In this document: piece by piece, positions 36,745-45,751 of the stretch
Layout: every line of letters begins with the position of its first letter
Numbering within the stretch: the first letter of the stretch is position 1
Source of the DNA: DATKPC01 sp035524275
GTDB taxonomy: Bacteria > Pseudomonadota > Gammaproteobacteria > Burkholderiales > Burkholderiaceae_F
Reading direction: 5' to 3'
Length of the DNA stretch: 64,000 nt
Assembly: GCA_035524275.1 (NCBI GenBank)
Contig: DATKPC010000086.1
Location: 21,479-85,478, forward strand
Made by a program: the position numbers and the translations under genes
Notes under the pieces: model-generated
Told to the model about the DNA's origin: nothing
The model's database searches: none
What the model saw: only the letters and a program-made list of their open reading frames with translations

Positions 36745-37872
36745 ATGAGCGCCCCGGCAACGCGCCAGGCCGACGGCCGCCTCGATGTCGTCGAGCCGAC
36801 GCTGGCCAGCGAGGCCGGCCACTGCGGCCTGCTGCTCCGCAGCCTGCATGCGGCCGCGCCCGCGCTGGCCATCACGGTGTGGGCGGGCAAAGGATCGCAG
36901 CGCCTGTTCGCGGACCTCGGCAGCGTCGAACTGGTGGGCCATTTCTCGCGCCGTTGGCGCAAGCTGCAGGCCTATTTCCTCTACCGGCGCCTGCTGCGCG
37001 CGGGCGGCCCGATCCTCGTGCCGACCGCCGGGCGCTTCGACCTCGAAGCGATCGCACGCGCCGCTGCGGGGCCCGTCGGGCCGAACCGGGTCTTCCTCTA
37101 TTTTCATCGTCTGGCGCTGAGTCCGACGAAGGCGCGCGCGCTGCGCCGGATCGCGCGACGCCAGCCGAATCTCGTGACGATCGGGACGACCCGCGCGATC
37201 GAGGCGCGGCTGCGGGATCTCGGATTCGAGGCGACCGGCGTCATGCTGCCGATGCCGCCGCGCCCGCCCGCCGCGGCCACCGGAGGCGCCGCGGCGGAGC
37301 CGTTCCGTCGCGTCGTCGTCGCCGGCGCGGCGCGGGCGGACAAGGGTTTTCATCACGCGGTGGCCCTCGTCGAGGCGATCCTCCGTCGGCAGCTGCAGAT
37401 GCCGATCGCGCTGCAGGTGTCCGGCGACCACTACGCGCGGCACGACCCGGTGACGCGCAGCGCGCTGCGGCGACTCGCGCACGTGCATTCGCCGCTGGTC
37501 GCGACCCTGCCGCAGACGCTCGACGCGCCGGGTTTCGCCGACCTGCTGCGCGGCGGCATCTGCCTGCAACCTTACGAACCGGACGAGTACGCCGACAAGA
37601 TCAGCGCCATCACGCTCGATGCACTCAACGCCGGCTCGCCGATCGTGACCGTCGACGGCACGTGGATGGCGGATATCGCGCGCCGCTTCGGTTGCGGCGA
37701 AGTGGCCGCGTCCAACGATCCGGACGAGCTGCTCGCGGCGCTCGAGCGGGTGCGGCGCGACTATGCGACGTACGCGCGGCGCGCGCTCGCGGCCGCCGCG
37801 GAACTCGACGCGGAGGAACGCTGGCAGCCGCTGCTGTCGCGGCTGGGCCTCGAAGGCCGATCGTCGACGTGA
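36745..37872 (+). CDS. GT-B glycosyltransferase in LPS locus
   Basis: The 375-residue protein has a GT-B-like plan: N-terminal acceptor half with TLASEAGHCGLLLRSL, and a C-terminal half with VVVAGAARADKGFHHAV and ICLQPYEPDEYADKISAITLDALNAGSPIVTVDG, which corresponds to the GT4 donor-binding region. It is less conserved than its neighbours, so the sugar and acceptor are unknown. The gene is cotranscribed with the GT2 gene and converges on dnaE, with 49 bases between the two stops. Confidence 0.75.
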   Translation: MSAPATRQADGRLDVVEPTLASEAGHCGLLLRSLHAAAPALAITVWAGKGSQRLFADLGSVELVGHFSRRWRKLQAYFLYRRLLRAGGPILVPTAGRFDLEAIARAAAGPVGPNRVFLYFHRLALSPTKARALRRIARRQPNLVTIGTTRAIEARLRDLGFEATGVMLPMPPRPPAAATGGAAAEPFRRVVVAGAARADKGFHHAVALVEAILRRQLQMPIALQVSGDHYARHDPVTRSALRRLAHVHSPLVATLPQTLDAPGFADLLRGGICLQPYEPDEYADKISAITLDALNAGSPIVTVDGTWMADIARRFGCGEVAASNDPDELLAALERVRRDYATYARRALAAAAELDAEERWQPLLSRLGLEGRSST

Positions 37873-37921
37873 CGCGCCGCCGGCCCTCGACGCCGGACTC
37901 CCTGGAGCGGTGCACCCGCGG

Positions 37922-40900
37922 CTACGAGTACTCGATCGCGACGGCGGCGACGCGCGGCTGCACGCGCAGCTCGTCGAGGAGGCGATCCTCCGGATTGACG
38001 CGCCAGGCGTCGGGCAGCGCGATCTTCGCGCTGCCGGCGAGATTGCGGTAGGCGACGACGACGCGGCAGCCGCCGTCGGCCGCCGCTTCCGGGTCGCTTT
38101 CGGCCGGCACGACGCGATACGCCATCAGGAGCGCCTGGAGGCTCTTGATGGCCGGGACGGCTTCGCCCGTCCCGTCGACCTCGATGCGCAACGCGCCCTG
38201 GGCCCGGATCCGCGCCTCGGCGAGGTCCATGATCTGTTCCGCGGTCACCGACAGCCGCTGCGCGAACTCGTCGAATCGAGCGCGGCCGACGACGAACACC
38301 AGCGCATCCTCCTTCAGCATCGCGCGACGCTGGTCGAGCAGTTCGCCGAAGACGGCGACCTCCAGCTGCGCGCTGCCATCGTCGAGCACCAGCGCACACA
38401 TGCGTCCGCGGCGGGTGTTCTGCATCCGCGCGCCGACGATGACGCCGGCGAGCCGGACCGCCTCGCGCGCCTGCCGCAGGTCGGCCAGCCGCAGCGGCGC
38501 GAGCCGCCGCGCCTCGACCTCGTACTCGGCGAAGAGGTGGCCGCTGAAGTAGTAGCCGAGTGCGACCTTCTCGTTCGCGAGGCGCTCGCGTTCGCTCCAT
38601 GCCGCCGTCGACACGTAGTCGATGGATTCCATCGCCGCCGGGCCCGCTGCGCCGAATAGGCTGCCCTGGCCCTCGGCGGCCGCCTCGCGCTCCGCATGTT
38701 CCAGAGCGCGCCCGACCGACGCGAACAGTCGCGCCCGGTTCGCGTCGAGCCCGTCGAAGCAGCCGGCGCGCACGAGCGCCTCGACCACGCGCCGATTGAC
38801 CTGCCGTCGATCGACGCGGCGGCAGAAGTCGAAGAGGTCGCCGAACGGGCCGCCGCGTTCGCGCTCGGCCGCGATCGCCTCGATCGCGCCCTGGCCCGTG
38901 CCCTTGATCGCCCCCAGCCCGTAGCGGATCGCTTGCGCGTCGACGGGGACGAAGCGGTACTGCCCGTGATTGATGTCGGGCGCCTCGACGCGCAGCCCGT
39001 TCGCCTTCGCGTCGGCGACGAATTCCTGCACCTTGTCGGTGTCGCCCATGACCGCGGAAAGGTTCGCCGCCGCGAACGCCGCCGGATGGTGGACCTTCAG
39101 GTAGGCGGTCTGGTACGCGACGAGCGCGTACGCGGCCGAGTGCGACTTGTTGAATCCATAGCCGGCGAACTTTTCCATCAGGTCGAAAAGCTCGGCGGCG
39201 ACGTTGGCCGCCACGCCGTTCTTCCCGGCACCTTCGACGAAGATGCCGCGGTGCTTCGCCATCTCCTCGGGCTTCTTCTTCCCCATCGCGCGCCGCAGCA
39301 GGTCGGCGCCGCCGAGCGAATAGCCGCCGATCGCCTGCGCGATGCGCATGACCTGCTCCTGGTAGACCATGATCCCGTAGGTCGAACCGAGGATGGGCTC
39401 CAGTCGCGGATCGAGGTACTCGACGCGCTGGCGGCCGTGCTTGCGGTCGCAGAAGTCCGGAATCAGGTCCATCGGACCCGGCCGGTAAAGCGCATTCAGC
39501 GCGATCAGGTCGTCGAGGCGGTCCGGGCGCGCGCGCTTGAGCAGGTCGCGCATCCCGCGCGATTCGAACTGGAATATCGCCGTCGTGTTGCCGCCCTGGA
39601 AGATCTTGAAGACGGCCTGGTCGTCGAGCGGGATGGCATCGAGCGCGAGCGTGCTGGACGGATCGAGCTGGCGCACGTATTGCAGCGCGAGTTCGAGGAT
39701 CGTGAGCGTCGTCAGCCCCAGGAAGTCGAACTTCACGAGCCCGATCGCCTCGATGTCGTCCTTGTCGTACTGGCTGACGACCGCGTCGGTTCCGGGCGCG
39801 CAGTACAGCGGGCAGAAGTCGGTCAGCTTCCCCGGCGCGATCAGCACGCCGCCGGCATGCATCCCGACGTTGCGCGTCAGCCCCTCGAGCGGGCGCGCGA
39901 GCTCGATGAGCTGGCCTGCCTCCTCGTCGTTGTTCACCGCATCGGCGAAGGCGGGTTCGTCGGCCAGCGCCCGGTCCAGCGTCCACGGGTCGGCCGGATT
40001 GTGCGGAATCAGCTTGGAGAGCTGGTCGCACTTGCTGTACGGAAGATCGAGGACGCGCCCGACGTCGCGCACCACGGCCTTGGCACCGAGCGTGCCGAAG
40101 GTCGCGATCTGCGCGACGGCGTTGGCGCCGTATTTCTCCTTGACGTAGTCGATGACGCGGTCGCGATTGTCCTGGCAGAAGTCGATGTCGAAATCCGGCA
40201 TCGAGACGCGCTCCGGATTCAGGAAGCGCTCGAACAGCAGGTCGTAGCGAAGCGGATCGAGGTCGGTAATGCCCAGGCTATAGGCGACCAGCGAACCGGC
40301 TCCGGACCCGCGTCCGGGCCCCACCGGCACCCCATGGCCCTTGGCCCAGTTGATGAAGTCGGCGACGATCAGGAAATACCCGGAGAACCCCATCTTGGCG
40401 ATGGTGCCGAGTTCCAGATCCAGGCGTTCGGTGTAGGTCGGGCGTCGTGCGTCGCGTTCCGCGGGCTGCGGGTACAGCACGGCAAGCCGGCGATCCAGAC
40501 CGGCGTACGAAAGCGCCCGGCAATGCTCGTCGACGCCGACGCCCTGCGGCGTCGGAAAATCGGGCAGCCGCGGCTTGTTCAGTTCCAGCGTCAGGTTGCA
40601 CCGGCGCGCGATCTGCACCGCATTGTCCAGCGCGACCGGGACGTCGGCGAACCGCTCGGCCATCTCCGCCCGACTCTTAAAATACTGCTCTTCGGAGAAG
40701 CGGCGCGGGCGCCGCGGATCCGCCAGCGTGTGGCCCTCGGCGATGCAGACGCGAGCCTCGTGTGCGCGATACGCGTCGCGCGCGACGAATTGCACCGGAT
40801 GGGTCGCGACGACCGGCAGGCCCAGCGTGCCCGCCAGGTTGATCAGCGACCGGCATGCGGCGTCGTCGCCGCGCCGCCCGGCGCGCTGCAGTTCGATGTA

Positions 40901-41398
40901 GAACGAGCCCGGGAAGCATCCGGCGAGGCGACGCGCGGCCGCCTGGGCGGCCTCGAGCGCACCGGCGGCCAGATGCGCCGCGATTTCGCCGTCGGTGCCG
41001 CCGGACAGCGCAATCAGGCCATCGCCGCCGCCCTGCTCGAACCAGGCCGGATCGAACTCCGCGCGCCCGCGGTGCGCGTTCTCCAGCCAGGCGCGGCTCA
41101 GGAGCCGGCACAGGCCGAGGTAGCCGGCCCGATCGCGCACGAGCAACAACAGGCGATAGGGGCGCTCGCGATCGGCGTGATTCGTGATCCAGGCGTCGCA
41201 GCCGAGGATCGGCTTGACGCCGGCCGCGCGCGCTGCCTTGTAGAAGCGCACCGCGCCAAAGAGGCTGGAACTGTCGGTCAGCGCCAGCGCGCCCTGGCCG
41301 TCGGCCGCCGCGGCGGCGACCGCGTCCTGGATACGCGCCACGCCGTCGACGATCGAGAACTCGGAATGAAGTCGGAGATGTACGAATCCCTGCGCCAT
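37922..41398 (-). CDS. dnaE: DNA polymerase III subunit alpha
   Basis: The replicative polymerase has 1158 residues, normal for DnaE1. The N-terminal PHP domain starts HLRLHSEFSIVDG. The catalytic palm contains MPDFDIDFCQDNRD near residue 400 with two of the three catalytic Asp residues. Helix-hairpin-helix and OB-fold regions follow (LAGVIVGARMQNTRRGRM, the OB start). No neighbouring replication gene is present. It is transcribed alone, leftward; the 219 bases upstream contain no gene before the small lipoprotein on the other strand. Confidence 0.98.
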   Translation of the reverse strand: MAQGFVHLRLHSEFSIVDGVARIQDAVAAAAADGQGALALTDSSSLFGAVRFYKAARAAGVKPILGCDAWITNHADRERPYRLLLLVRDRAGYLGLCRLLSRAWLENAHRGRAEFDPAWFEQGGGDGLIALSGGTDGEIAAHLAAGALEAAQAAARRLAGCFPGSFYIELQRAGRRGDDAACRSLINLAGTLGLPVVATHPVQFVARDAYRAHEARVCIAEGHTLADPRRPRRFSEEQYFKSRAEMAERFADVPVALDNAVQIARRCNLTLELNKPRLPDFPTPQGVGVDEHCRALSYAGLDRRLAVLYPQPAERDARRPTYTERLDLELGTIAKMGFSGYFLIVADFINWAKGHGVPVGPGRGSGAGSLVAYSLGITDLDPLRYDLLFERFLNPERVSMPDFDIDFCQDNRDRVIDYVKEKYGANAVAQIATFGTLGAKAVVRDVGRVLDLPYSKCDQLSKLIPHNPADPWTLDRALADEPAFADAVNNDEEAGQLIELARPLEGLTRNVGMHAGGVLIAPGKLTDFCPLYCAPGTDAVVSQYDKDDIEAIGLVKFDFLGLTTLTILELALQYVRQLDPSSTLALDAIPLDDQAVFKIFQGGNTTAIFQFESRGMRDLLKRARPDRLDDLIALNALYRPGPMDLIPDFCDRKHGRQRVEYLDPRLEPILGSTYGIMVYQEQVMRIAQAIGGYSLGGADLLRRAMGKKKPEEMAKHRGIFVEGAGKNGVAANVAAELFDLMEKFAGYGFNKSHSAAYALVAYQTAYLKVHHPAAFAAANLSAVMGDTDKVQEFVADAKANGLRVEAPDINHGQYRFVPVDAQAIRYGLGAIKGTGQGAIEAIAAERERGGPFGDLFDFCRRVDRRQVNRRVVEALVRAGCFDGLDANRARLFASVGRALEHAEREAAAEGQGSLFGAAGPAAMESIDYVSTAAWSERERLANEKVALGYYFSGHLFAEYEVEARRLAPLRLADLRQAREAVRLAGVIVGARMQNTRRGRMCALVLDDGSAQLEVAVFGELLDQRRAMLKEDALVFVVGRARFDEFAQRLSVTAEQIMDLAEARIRAQGALRIEVDGTGEAVPAIKSLQALLMAYRVVPAESDPEAAADGGCRVVVAYRNLAGSAKIALPDAWRVNPEDRLLDELRVQPRVAAVAIEYS

Positions 41399-41617
41399 CC
41401 GCGGATTCTATCGGGCCGCGGATGCGGTACGCGCACGCCCGCCGCGGCGGAATGGGAGCGCCTGCCGATACCGGCGGGCCACCTTGGCGCGACGAGCGAC
41501 AAGGCACGCGACGGGCGCGCGCCGCGCGGCGCGCGCCGTCCTCCCGGCGCCGGCTGCGGCGTTATCGGATGGGTGTCCTGGAATCCACCATCACGTTCTT
41601 GTCTGAGTGAGGCCGGA

Positions 41618-41731
41618 ATGAAACGAATTGTGATCGCTTTGTTGCTTGCGTGCGGCGTCCTCGGCGGCTGCGTCGTGCTCCCGCTCGGCTGCGGGCACGG
41701 GTATGAGCGCCACGGATGGGACCGCCGGTAA
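41618..41731 (+). CDS. Tiny lipoprotein-like peptide (37 residues)
   Basis: ATG at 41618 starts a 37-residue frame: MKRIVIALLLACGVLGGC, then VVLPLGCGHGYERHGWDRR. It has the basic start, hydrophobic core and Cys of a lipoprotein signal (LLAC at C12 or LGGC at C18), leaving a mature peptide of about 20-26 residues rich in Gly, His and Arg. A ggccgga ribosome-like site precedes it. Short entericidin-like or metal-binding lipopeptides have this shape, but no family is recognised. Nothing else coding is seen between it and the gene at 42008. Confidence 0.5.
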   Translation: MKRIVIALLLACGVLGGCVVLPLGCGHGYERHGWDRR

Positions 41732-41964
41732 GTTCCATCCGGCGGCGGCGGACCTTGCGCCCGGAAGCGGCCGGGAAGCGGGCGGGACGCACCGCGCGCG
41801 GCGCCAAGTCTCGGTAGTGAGATTCCTGCCGATCACCGACTCGGCCGCGGGCTCAGCCGCGAGTGACTCGACCCGCGAAACCCCCGTTCGTGACCGGAAG
41901 ATTCTCAATTCGGCCCGGCCGGGCATGAGAATGCGCGGAGGCCGGCCAAGACAGTTCAGGACTT

Positions 41965-41973
41965 TGGTATGAT
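41965..41973 (+). promoter_or_regulatory. Extended -10 promoter candidate
   Basis: TGgTATGAT matches the extended -10 form TGnTATAAT at five of six core positions. It lies 35 bases before the ATG of the gene at 42008. No -35 hexamer stands out upstream, which fits the extended -10 class. The transcript would have a short leader and no clear Shine-Dalgarno site. Confidence 0.4.
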
Positions 41974-42007
41974 CTCATTCCCTAAGTCCCTATCCTGACT
42001 TTCACTC

Positions 42008-42424
42008 ATGGCCATCAACTCTGCAAACATCGCGCCGCTGATCCGCAAGCGCGAGGCGCTCCTGAAGGAGCTCGGCGTCATCAATGAGCAGCTCCTTCGC
42101 ACCGCGCTCGACACGGTCCATGCGAGCGTCGGCGCGCTGCCCGCGGGGCTCGGCAAGGGGGTCAAGGGCGACGGGGCACCCAAGGGCAAGCGCCGCAGCT
42201 GGTTCGAGCGCGGCGAGGCGCTTGCGCTGTCGAAGAAGATCCTGACGAAGCCGATGACGCAGGCCGACCTGGTGCGCGCGCTGGCGTCGGCCAAGGGCTA
42301 CACGAAGGGCCTGGCCGCAACCGACCAGAAGCGCTTCCAGAGTGCGGCGTACCAGGCGATTGCCAATGGCATCGGCGCAAGGAAGCTCGTCCAGTTGAAG
42401 GACGGAAAGGTGAGCGCGCGCTGA
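42008..42424 (+). CDS. Uncharacterised basic 138-residue protein
   Basis: The frame is open with codon use like its neighbours. The first 50 residues form a helical stretch (LIRKREALLKELGVINEQLLRTALDTV in two parts) suggestive of a coiled coil, followed by a Lys/Gly linker (GKGVKGDGAPKGKRR) and a C-terminal domain of about 75 residues with alternating helices (KKILTKPMTQADLVRALASA, then FQSAAYQAIANGIGARKLVQ) and a final basic strand pair that could be a winged-helix. This looks like a nucleic-acid binding protein, but I do not recognise it. It stands alone between the small lipoprotein and degQ. Confidence 0.7.
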   Translation: MAINSANIAPLIRKREALLKELGVINEQLLRTALDTVHASVGALPAGLGKGVKGDGAPKGKRRSWFERGEALALSKKILTKPMTQADLVRALASAKGYTKGLAATDQKRFQSAAYQAIANGIGARKLVQLKDGKVSAR

Positions 42425-42534
42425 GACGGCGCGCGCCTTCACCTTGCTCCGCATGTCCATTCCGCGGTAATCCGTTTACCGGCGGTTGCCATCGCGCCAT
42501 CGCGGCGCCCTGCCGCCGCGATGGCGCCGCTCGT

Positions 42535-44037
42535 TCAGCCCAGCTTCACCGGCACGAAGATCTGCTGGCCGTTGCGCTCGATGAGCAGCGCGACGACCTT
42601 GCCATGGTGCTTCACTTCGTCGCGCACCTGCTGCACCGTCTTCGCCGGCTGGCCGTCGATCCCGACGAGCACGTCGCCAGGTTGGATCCCGGCCCGCGCC
42701 GCGGCGCCGGCCGCCTGTTCCACCATCAACCCGTGGTCGACGGACGCCTCGCCGCGCTCGTCCGAGGTGAGCGGCCGCAACGCCAGCCCGAGCGTCGCGC
42801 CGCCTGCGGAGGCCTGCTGCAAGCCACCCGTGTCCTCGCTGCCGGAGGAACCCAATATCGCATCGACATGGCGCGACGCGTGGTCGCGCCAGACGGTCAG
42901 ATCGATGCGCGTGCCCGGCGTTCCCATGCCGATGTGCTGCGACAGGTCTCCGGCACGCGTCACCGGGTCCGAATCGACCTGCGTGATGACGTCGCCCGGC
43001 TTCAATCCGGCCTTCGCGGCCGCGCTATCCGGCTCGACGCTGGAGATGAGCGCACCGTCGGGCCGCGCAAGACCGAACGAGTCGGCGAGCGACTGGCCGA
43101 GATCCTGAACGACGACGCCCAGACGCGCGTGGCTGGCGTGCCCGGTCGCGACGATCTGGTCCTTGGCGTGCAGCGCGACGTCGATCGGAATCGCGAACGA
43201 CAATCCCTGGTAGCCGCCGGTCTGCGAATAGATCTGCGCATTGATCCCGACGACATTGCCGTTGGCGTCGAACAGCGGCCCGCCGGAATTGCCCGGGTTG
43301 ACGGCCGCGTCCGTCTGGATGAAGGGCACGACCGAGTCGCCCGGAAGCGAACGCCCCTTGGCACTGACGATTCCCGCGGTCGCGCTCTCGTCGAAGCCGA
43401 ACGGCGCGCCGATCGCGAGCACGTTGTCGCCGACCTGCAGCGCGCTCGGGTCCCCGATCCTCACCGTGGGCAGGTCGTGCGCGTCGATCTTCAGGATCGC
43501 GACGTCGGTGACCGGGTCGGACCCCAGCACCTTCGCGGTGAACTCGCGCCGGTCGGCCAGCTTCACGGTCACGTCGCGCGCGTCGCGCACGACGTGGGCG
43601 TTGGTCATGATGAGGCCGTCGGGGGTCACGATGAACCCCGACCCGAGCCCCTTGAAAGGCTGCTCCGCGTTGCGCGGCGCCTGGAACTGGAAGCCCGGAA
43701 GACCCCGGAAGAACTGAAAGAACGGATCGTTCTCGTTCAGCGCCTGCGGTGCATCGCCATCCTGCCCGAGCTTGCGCACGCCTTCGACCGTGACGCCGAC
43801 GACGGCCGGCCCCCAGGTCTTGACGATGTAGCGGTAATTCGGCGCGGCGACGCCCGGCGCGGGTGCGGGTTCCGTCGCGGGGGACACGACGTCTTTCCGG
43901 GCCATGTCCGACGACGGCTGGCGGTGGCCGAACACGTCCAGGATACCGGCGTGGCTGGGGGCGGCGACGCCGACCGCGAACGCGACGATGCCCGCCGCGG
44001 CCAGCGATGCCACGATGGGCTTGATTCGGATTTCCAT
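42535..44037 (-). CDS. degQ: Periplasmic serine protease, Do/DegQ (HtrA) family
   Basis: The 500-residue precursor has a signal peptide (VAFAVGVAAPSHA). The trypsin-like domain contains the triad H148 (TNAHVV), D178 (VTDVAILK) and S251 (NPGNSGGP), followed by two PDZ domains (about 300-390 and 405-500). It degrades and refolds misfolded envelope proteins. A strong Shine-Dalgarno site (aaaggagg) lies 5 bases before the ATG. No sensor or anti-sigma gene is adjacent. The symbol is by family; DegP or MucD would be equally acceptable. Confidence 0.93.
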   Translation of the reverse strand: MEIRIKPIVASLAAAGIVAFAVGVAAPSHAGILDVFGHRQPSSDMARKDVVSPATEPAPAPGVAAPNYRYIVKTWGPAVVGVTVEGVRKLGQDGDAPQALNENDPFFQFFRGLPGFQFQAPRNAEQPFKGLGSGFIVTPDGLIMTNAHVVRDARDVTVKLADRREFTAKVLGSDPVTDVAILKIDAHDLPTVRIGDPSALQVGDNVLAIGAPFGFDESATAGIVSAKGRSLPGDSVVPFIQTDAAVNPGNSGGPLFDANGNVVGINAQIYSQTGGYQGLSFAIPIDVALHAKDQIVATGHASHARLGVVVQDLGQSLADSFGLARPDGALISSVEPDSAAAKAGLKPGDVITQVDSDPVTRAGDLSQHIGMGTPGTRIDLTVWRDHASRHVDAILGSSGSEDTGGLQQASAGGATLGLALRPLTSDERGEASVDHGLMVEQAAGAAARAGIQPGDVLVGIDGQPAKTVQQVRDEVKHHGKVVALLIERNGQQIFVPVKLG

Positions 44038-44199
44038 GATTCCTCCTTTTGTGACAGTCTGCCGAGGATGTCGATGCCATGAACTCTAGGCACGCCGACT
44101 TAGCGGTGCATTAGCCGAGGGTTATGTCATCGTTAAGATCGAAGGGCGGGCGAGGACGGCGTTCTCGCCGGGCAATCGGTCAATCTTCCCGAGGCGACC

Positions 44200-45135
44200 A
44201 TGAAAGACCCTGAATCCGTATCGCCCCCCACCGGATCGCCGGCGTGGGACATCGAGAAGCTCGTTGGCGACCTGCGTGACCAACGTGCCCGCTGGCGCAA
44301 GGCGCACGGCCGCACGCAGGGCCAGGGCGGGCGCGAGTTCCCGTCTCCGGCAGCGCTGCAGCGGATCGTGGAATCGCTGCGCGGCGCCCTGTTTCCGATG
44401 CGCCTGGGGCCGCCGGAGTTGCGCATCGAAGGCGAAGACGACTACGTCCGCGAGACGCTGCGCCAGGCTCTCGACGACCTGATGGTCGAGGTGCGGCTGG
44501 AGCTCGGCGGATCGCGCAACGCCAAGGGGGCGGCGCACGATGCGCTATGCGCCAGGGCCGCAGAGATCGTGCACGGCTTCGCTGCCCGTCTCGCGACCAT
44601 CCGTGCGCTGCTCGACCAGGACGTCGAGGCGGCGTACACGGGCGATCCGGCGGCGCGCCACGTCGACGAAGTGCTGCTCTGCTATCCGGGCCTGCGCGCG
44701 CTCGTCAACCACCGCCTCGCCCACCTGCTCTACCAGCTCGGCGTGCCGCTGGTCGCCCGGATGATCGCCGAGATCGCGCACTCGGAGACCGGCATCGACA
44801 TCCACCCGGGCGCGACCATCGGCCCGCGTTTCTTCATCGACCATGGAACCGGCGTCGTGATCGGCGAGACCGCCGTGATCGGCAGCGGCGTCCGGCTCTA
44901 CCAGGCTGTCACGCTGGGCGCGAAAAGTTTCCCGGTCGGCGCCGATGGGGAACTGCAGAAGGGCAACGCGCGCCATCCGATCGTCGAGGACGACGTCGTG
45001 GTCTACGCCGGAGCGACGATCCTCGGCCGCGTCACGATCGGCCGCGGCTCGACGATCGGCGGCAATGTCTGGCTCACCCGCAGCGTTCCGCCCGGAACGC
45101 ACGTCACGCAGGCGCAGTCGCGGCAGGAAACGTGA
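44200..45135 (+). CDS. cysE: Serine O-acetyltransferase (EpsC/SrpH type)
   Basis: The enzyme acetylates serine for cysteine synthesis. The 311-residue protein has the SAT N-terminal helical region and a left-handed beta-helix of hexapeptide repeats: IAHSETGIDIHPGATIG, then FFIDHGTGVVIGETAVIGSG, with the catalytic His in DIHPGA/DHGTG. The long N-terminal region resembles the plasmid SrpH-EpsC branch. Cysteine synthase is encoded 2.4 kb away; the bchE-bchJ pair is between them. The gene converges on bchJ with 25 bases between stops. Confidence 0.93.
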   Translation: MKDPESVSPPTGSPAWDIEKLVGDLRDQRARWRKAHGRTQGQGGREFPSPAALQRIVESLRGALFPMRLGPPELRIEGEDDYVRETLRQALDDLMVEVRLELGGSRNAKGAAHDALCARAAEIVHGFAARLATIRALLDQDVEAAYTGDPAARHVDEVLLCYPGLRALVNHRLAHLLYQLGVPLVARMIAEIAHSETGIDIHPGATIGPRFFIDHGTGVVIGETAVIGSGVRLYQAVTLGAKSFPVGADGELQKGNARHPIVEDDVVVYAGATILGRVTIGRGSTIGGNVWLTRSVPPGTHVTQAQSRQET

Positions 45136-45160
45136 CCGCCGGGGCGCAAGGCGCCCCGGC

Positions 45161-45751
45161 TCAATCCCACGCGACCTCGAAGACGCAGGCCGGAGCGCCT
45201 GCCGCCTCGCAGGCACTCTCCACGACGGACGCGCGCGGATCGACGAGTTCGCGGAACAGGCGCTGGAACGTCGCCGCGTAGAACGCGCATACCGGCCGCG
45301 TCGAGACCTGCTCGCGGCTGAGCGGGCCATGGGCCAGCGTGATTCGCAATGGTCGCCCGATCGCGTAGGAGAAAAGCCCGCTCCCGGCGAAGGTCCATGC
45401 GTGCCGCTCGATCGCAGCCATCAGCGCGCGGCTCGCGATGCCCGGCGGCAGCCATCGCAGGACGCGCTGCGCCGGGCGCGGAATGCGACGGCGCAGCAGG
45501 TACCCTGCCGTGAGGTCTCCCGCGGTGGTCGATACGCGATCGGCACGATCCGGCGCCAGCGCCGCGCGCACGCGACCGTGGAGCGCGACGACCTCCCGCT
45601 CGTCGACCAGCTGCTGCGGCATCGCGGCAAGGTATCGCGCCAGGCCAGCGTCCGTCATGACCTGGTCGCGCAGCGCCGCGCCCTCATGCCGCTCGAGGGC
45701 CTCCGCATAGCGCCAGATCGCGTTCGGGCCGATGCGCCCGGTGGCGTTCAG
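45161..45751 (-). CDS. bchJ: BchJ-like V4R domain protein (bacteriochlorophyll biosynthesis)
   Basis: Homologues of BchJ carry a V4R (4-vinyl reductase) domain and are required for normal bacteriochlorophyll levels, possibly presenting porphyrin substrates. The frame reads [19 protein letters not shown] before the first ATG (45658), and this is the conserved N-terminus of the family, so coding must begin upstream. No ATG, GTG or TTG lies in frame after the preceding stop; CTG at 45749-45751 overlaps the bchE stop as CTGA and gives 196 residues, a normal length. The C-terminal half ([36 protein letters not shown]) has the V4R cysteines. The gene is coupled to bchE. Confidence 0.8.
   Translation of the reverse strand: MNATGRIGPNAIWRYAEALERHEGAALRDQVMTDAGLARYLAAMPQQLVDEREVVALHGRVRAALAPDRADRVSTTAGDLTAGYLLRRRIPRPAQRVLRWLPPGIASRALMAAIERHAWTFAGSGLFSYAIGRPLRITLAHGPLSREQVSTRPVCAFYAATFQRLFRELVDPRASVVESACEAAGAPACVFEVAWD

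Noticed and set aside
38696..41731. 1011-codon plus-strand frame opposite dnaE
   Set aside because: DnaE motifs are unambiguous on the other strand. Only the last 37 codons, past the dnaE start, are taken as a separate lipoprotein-like gene.
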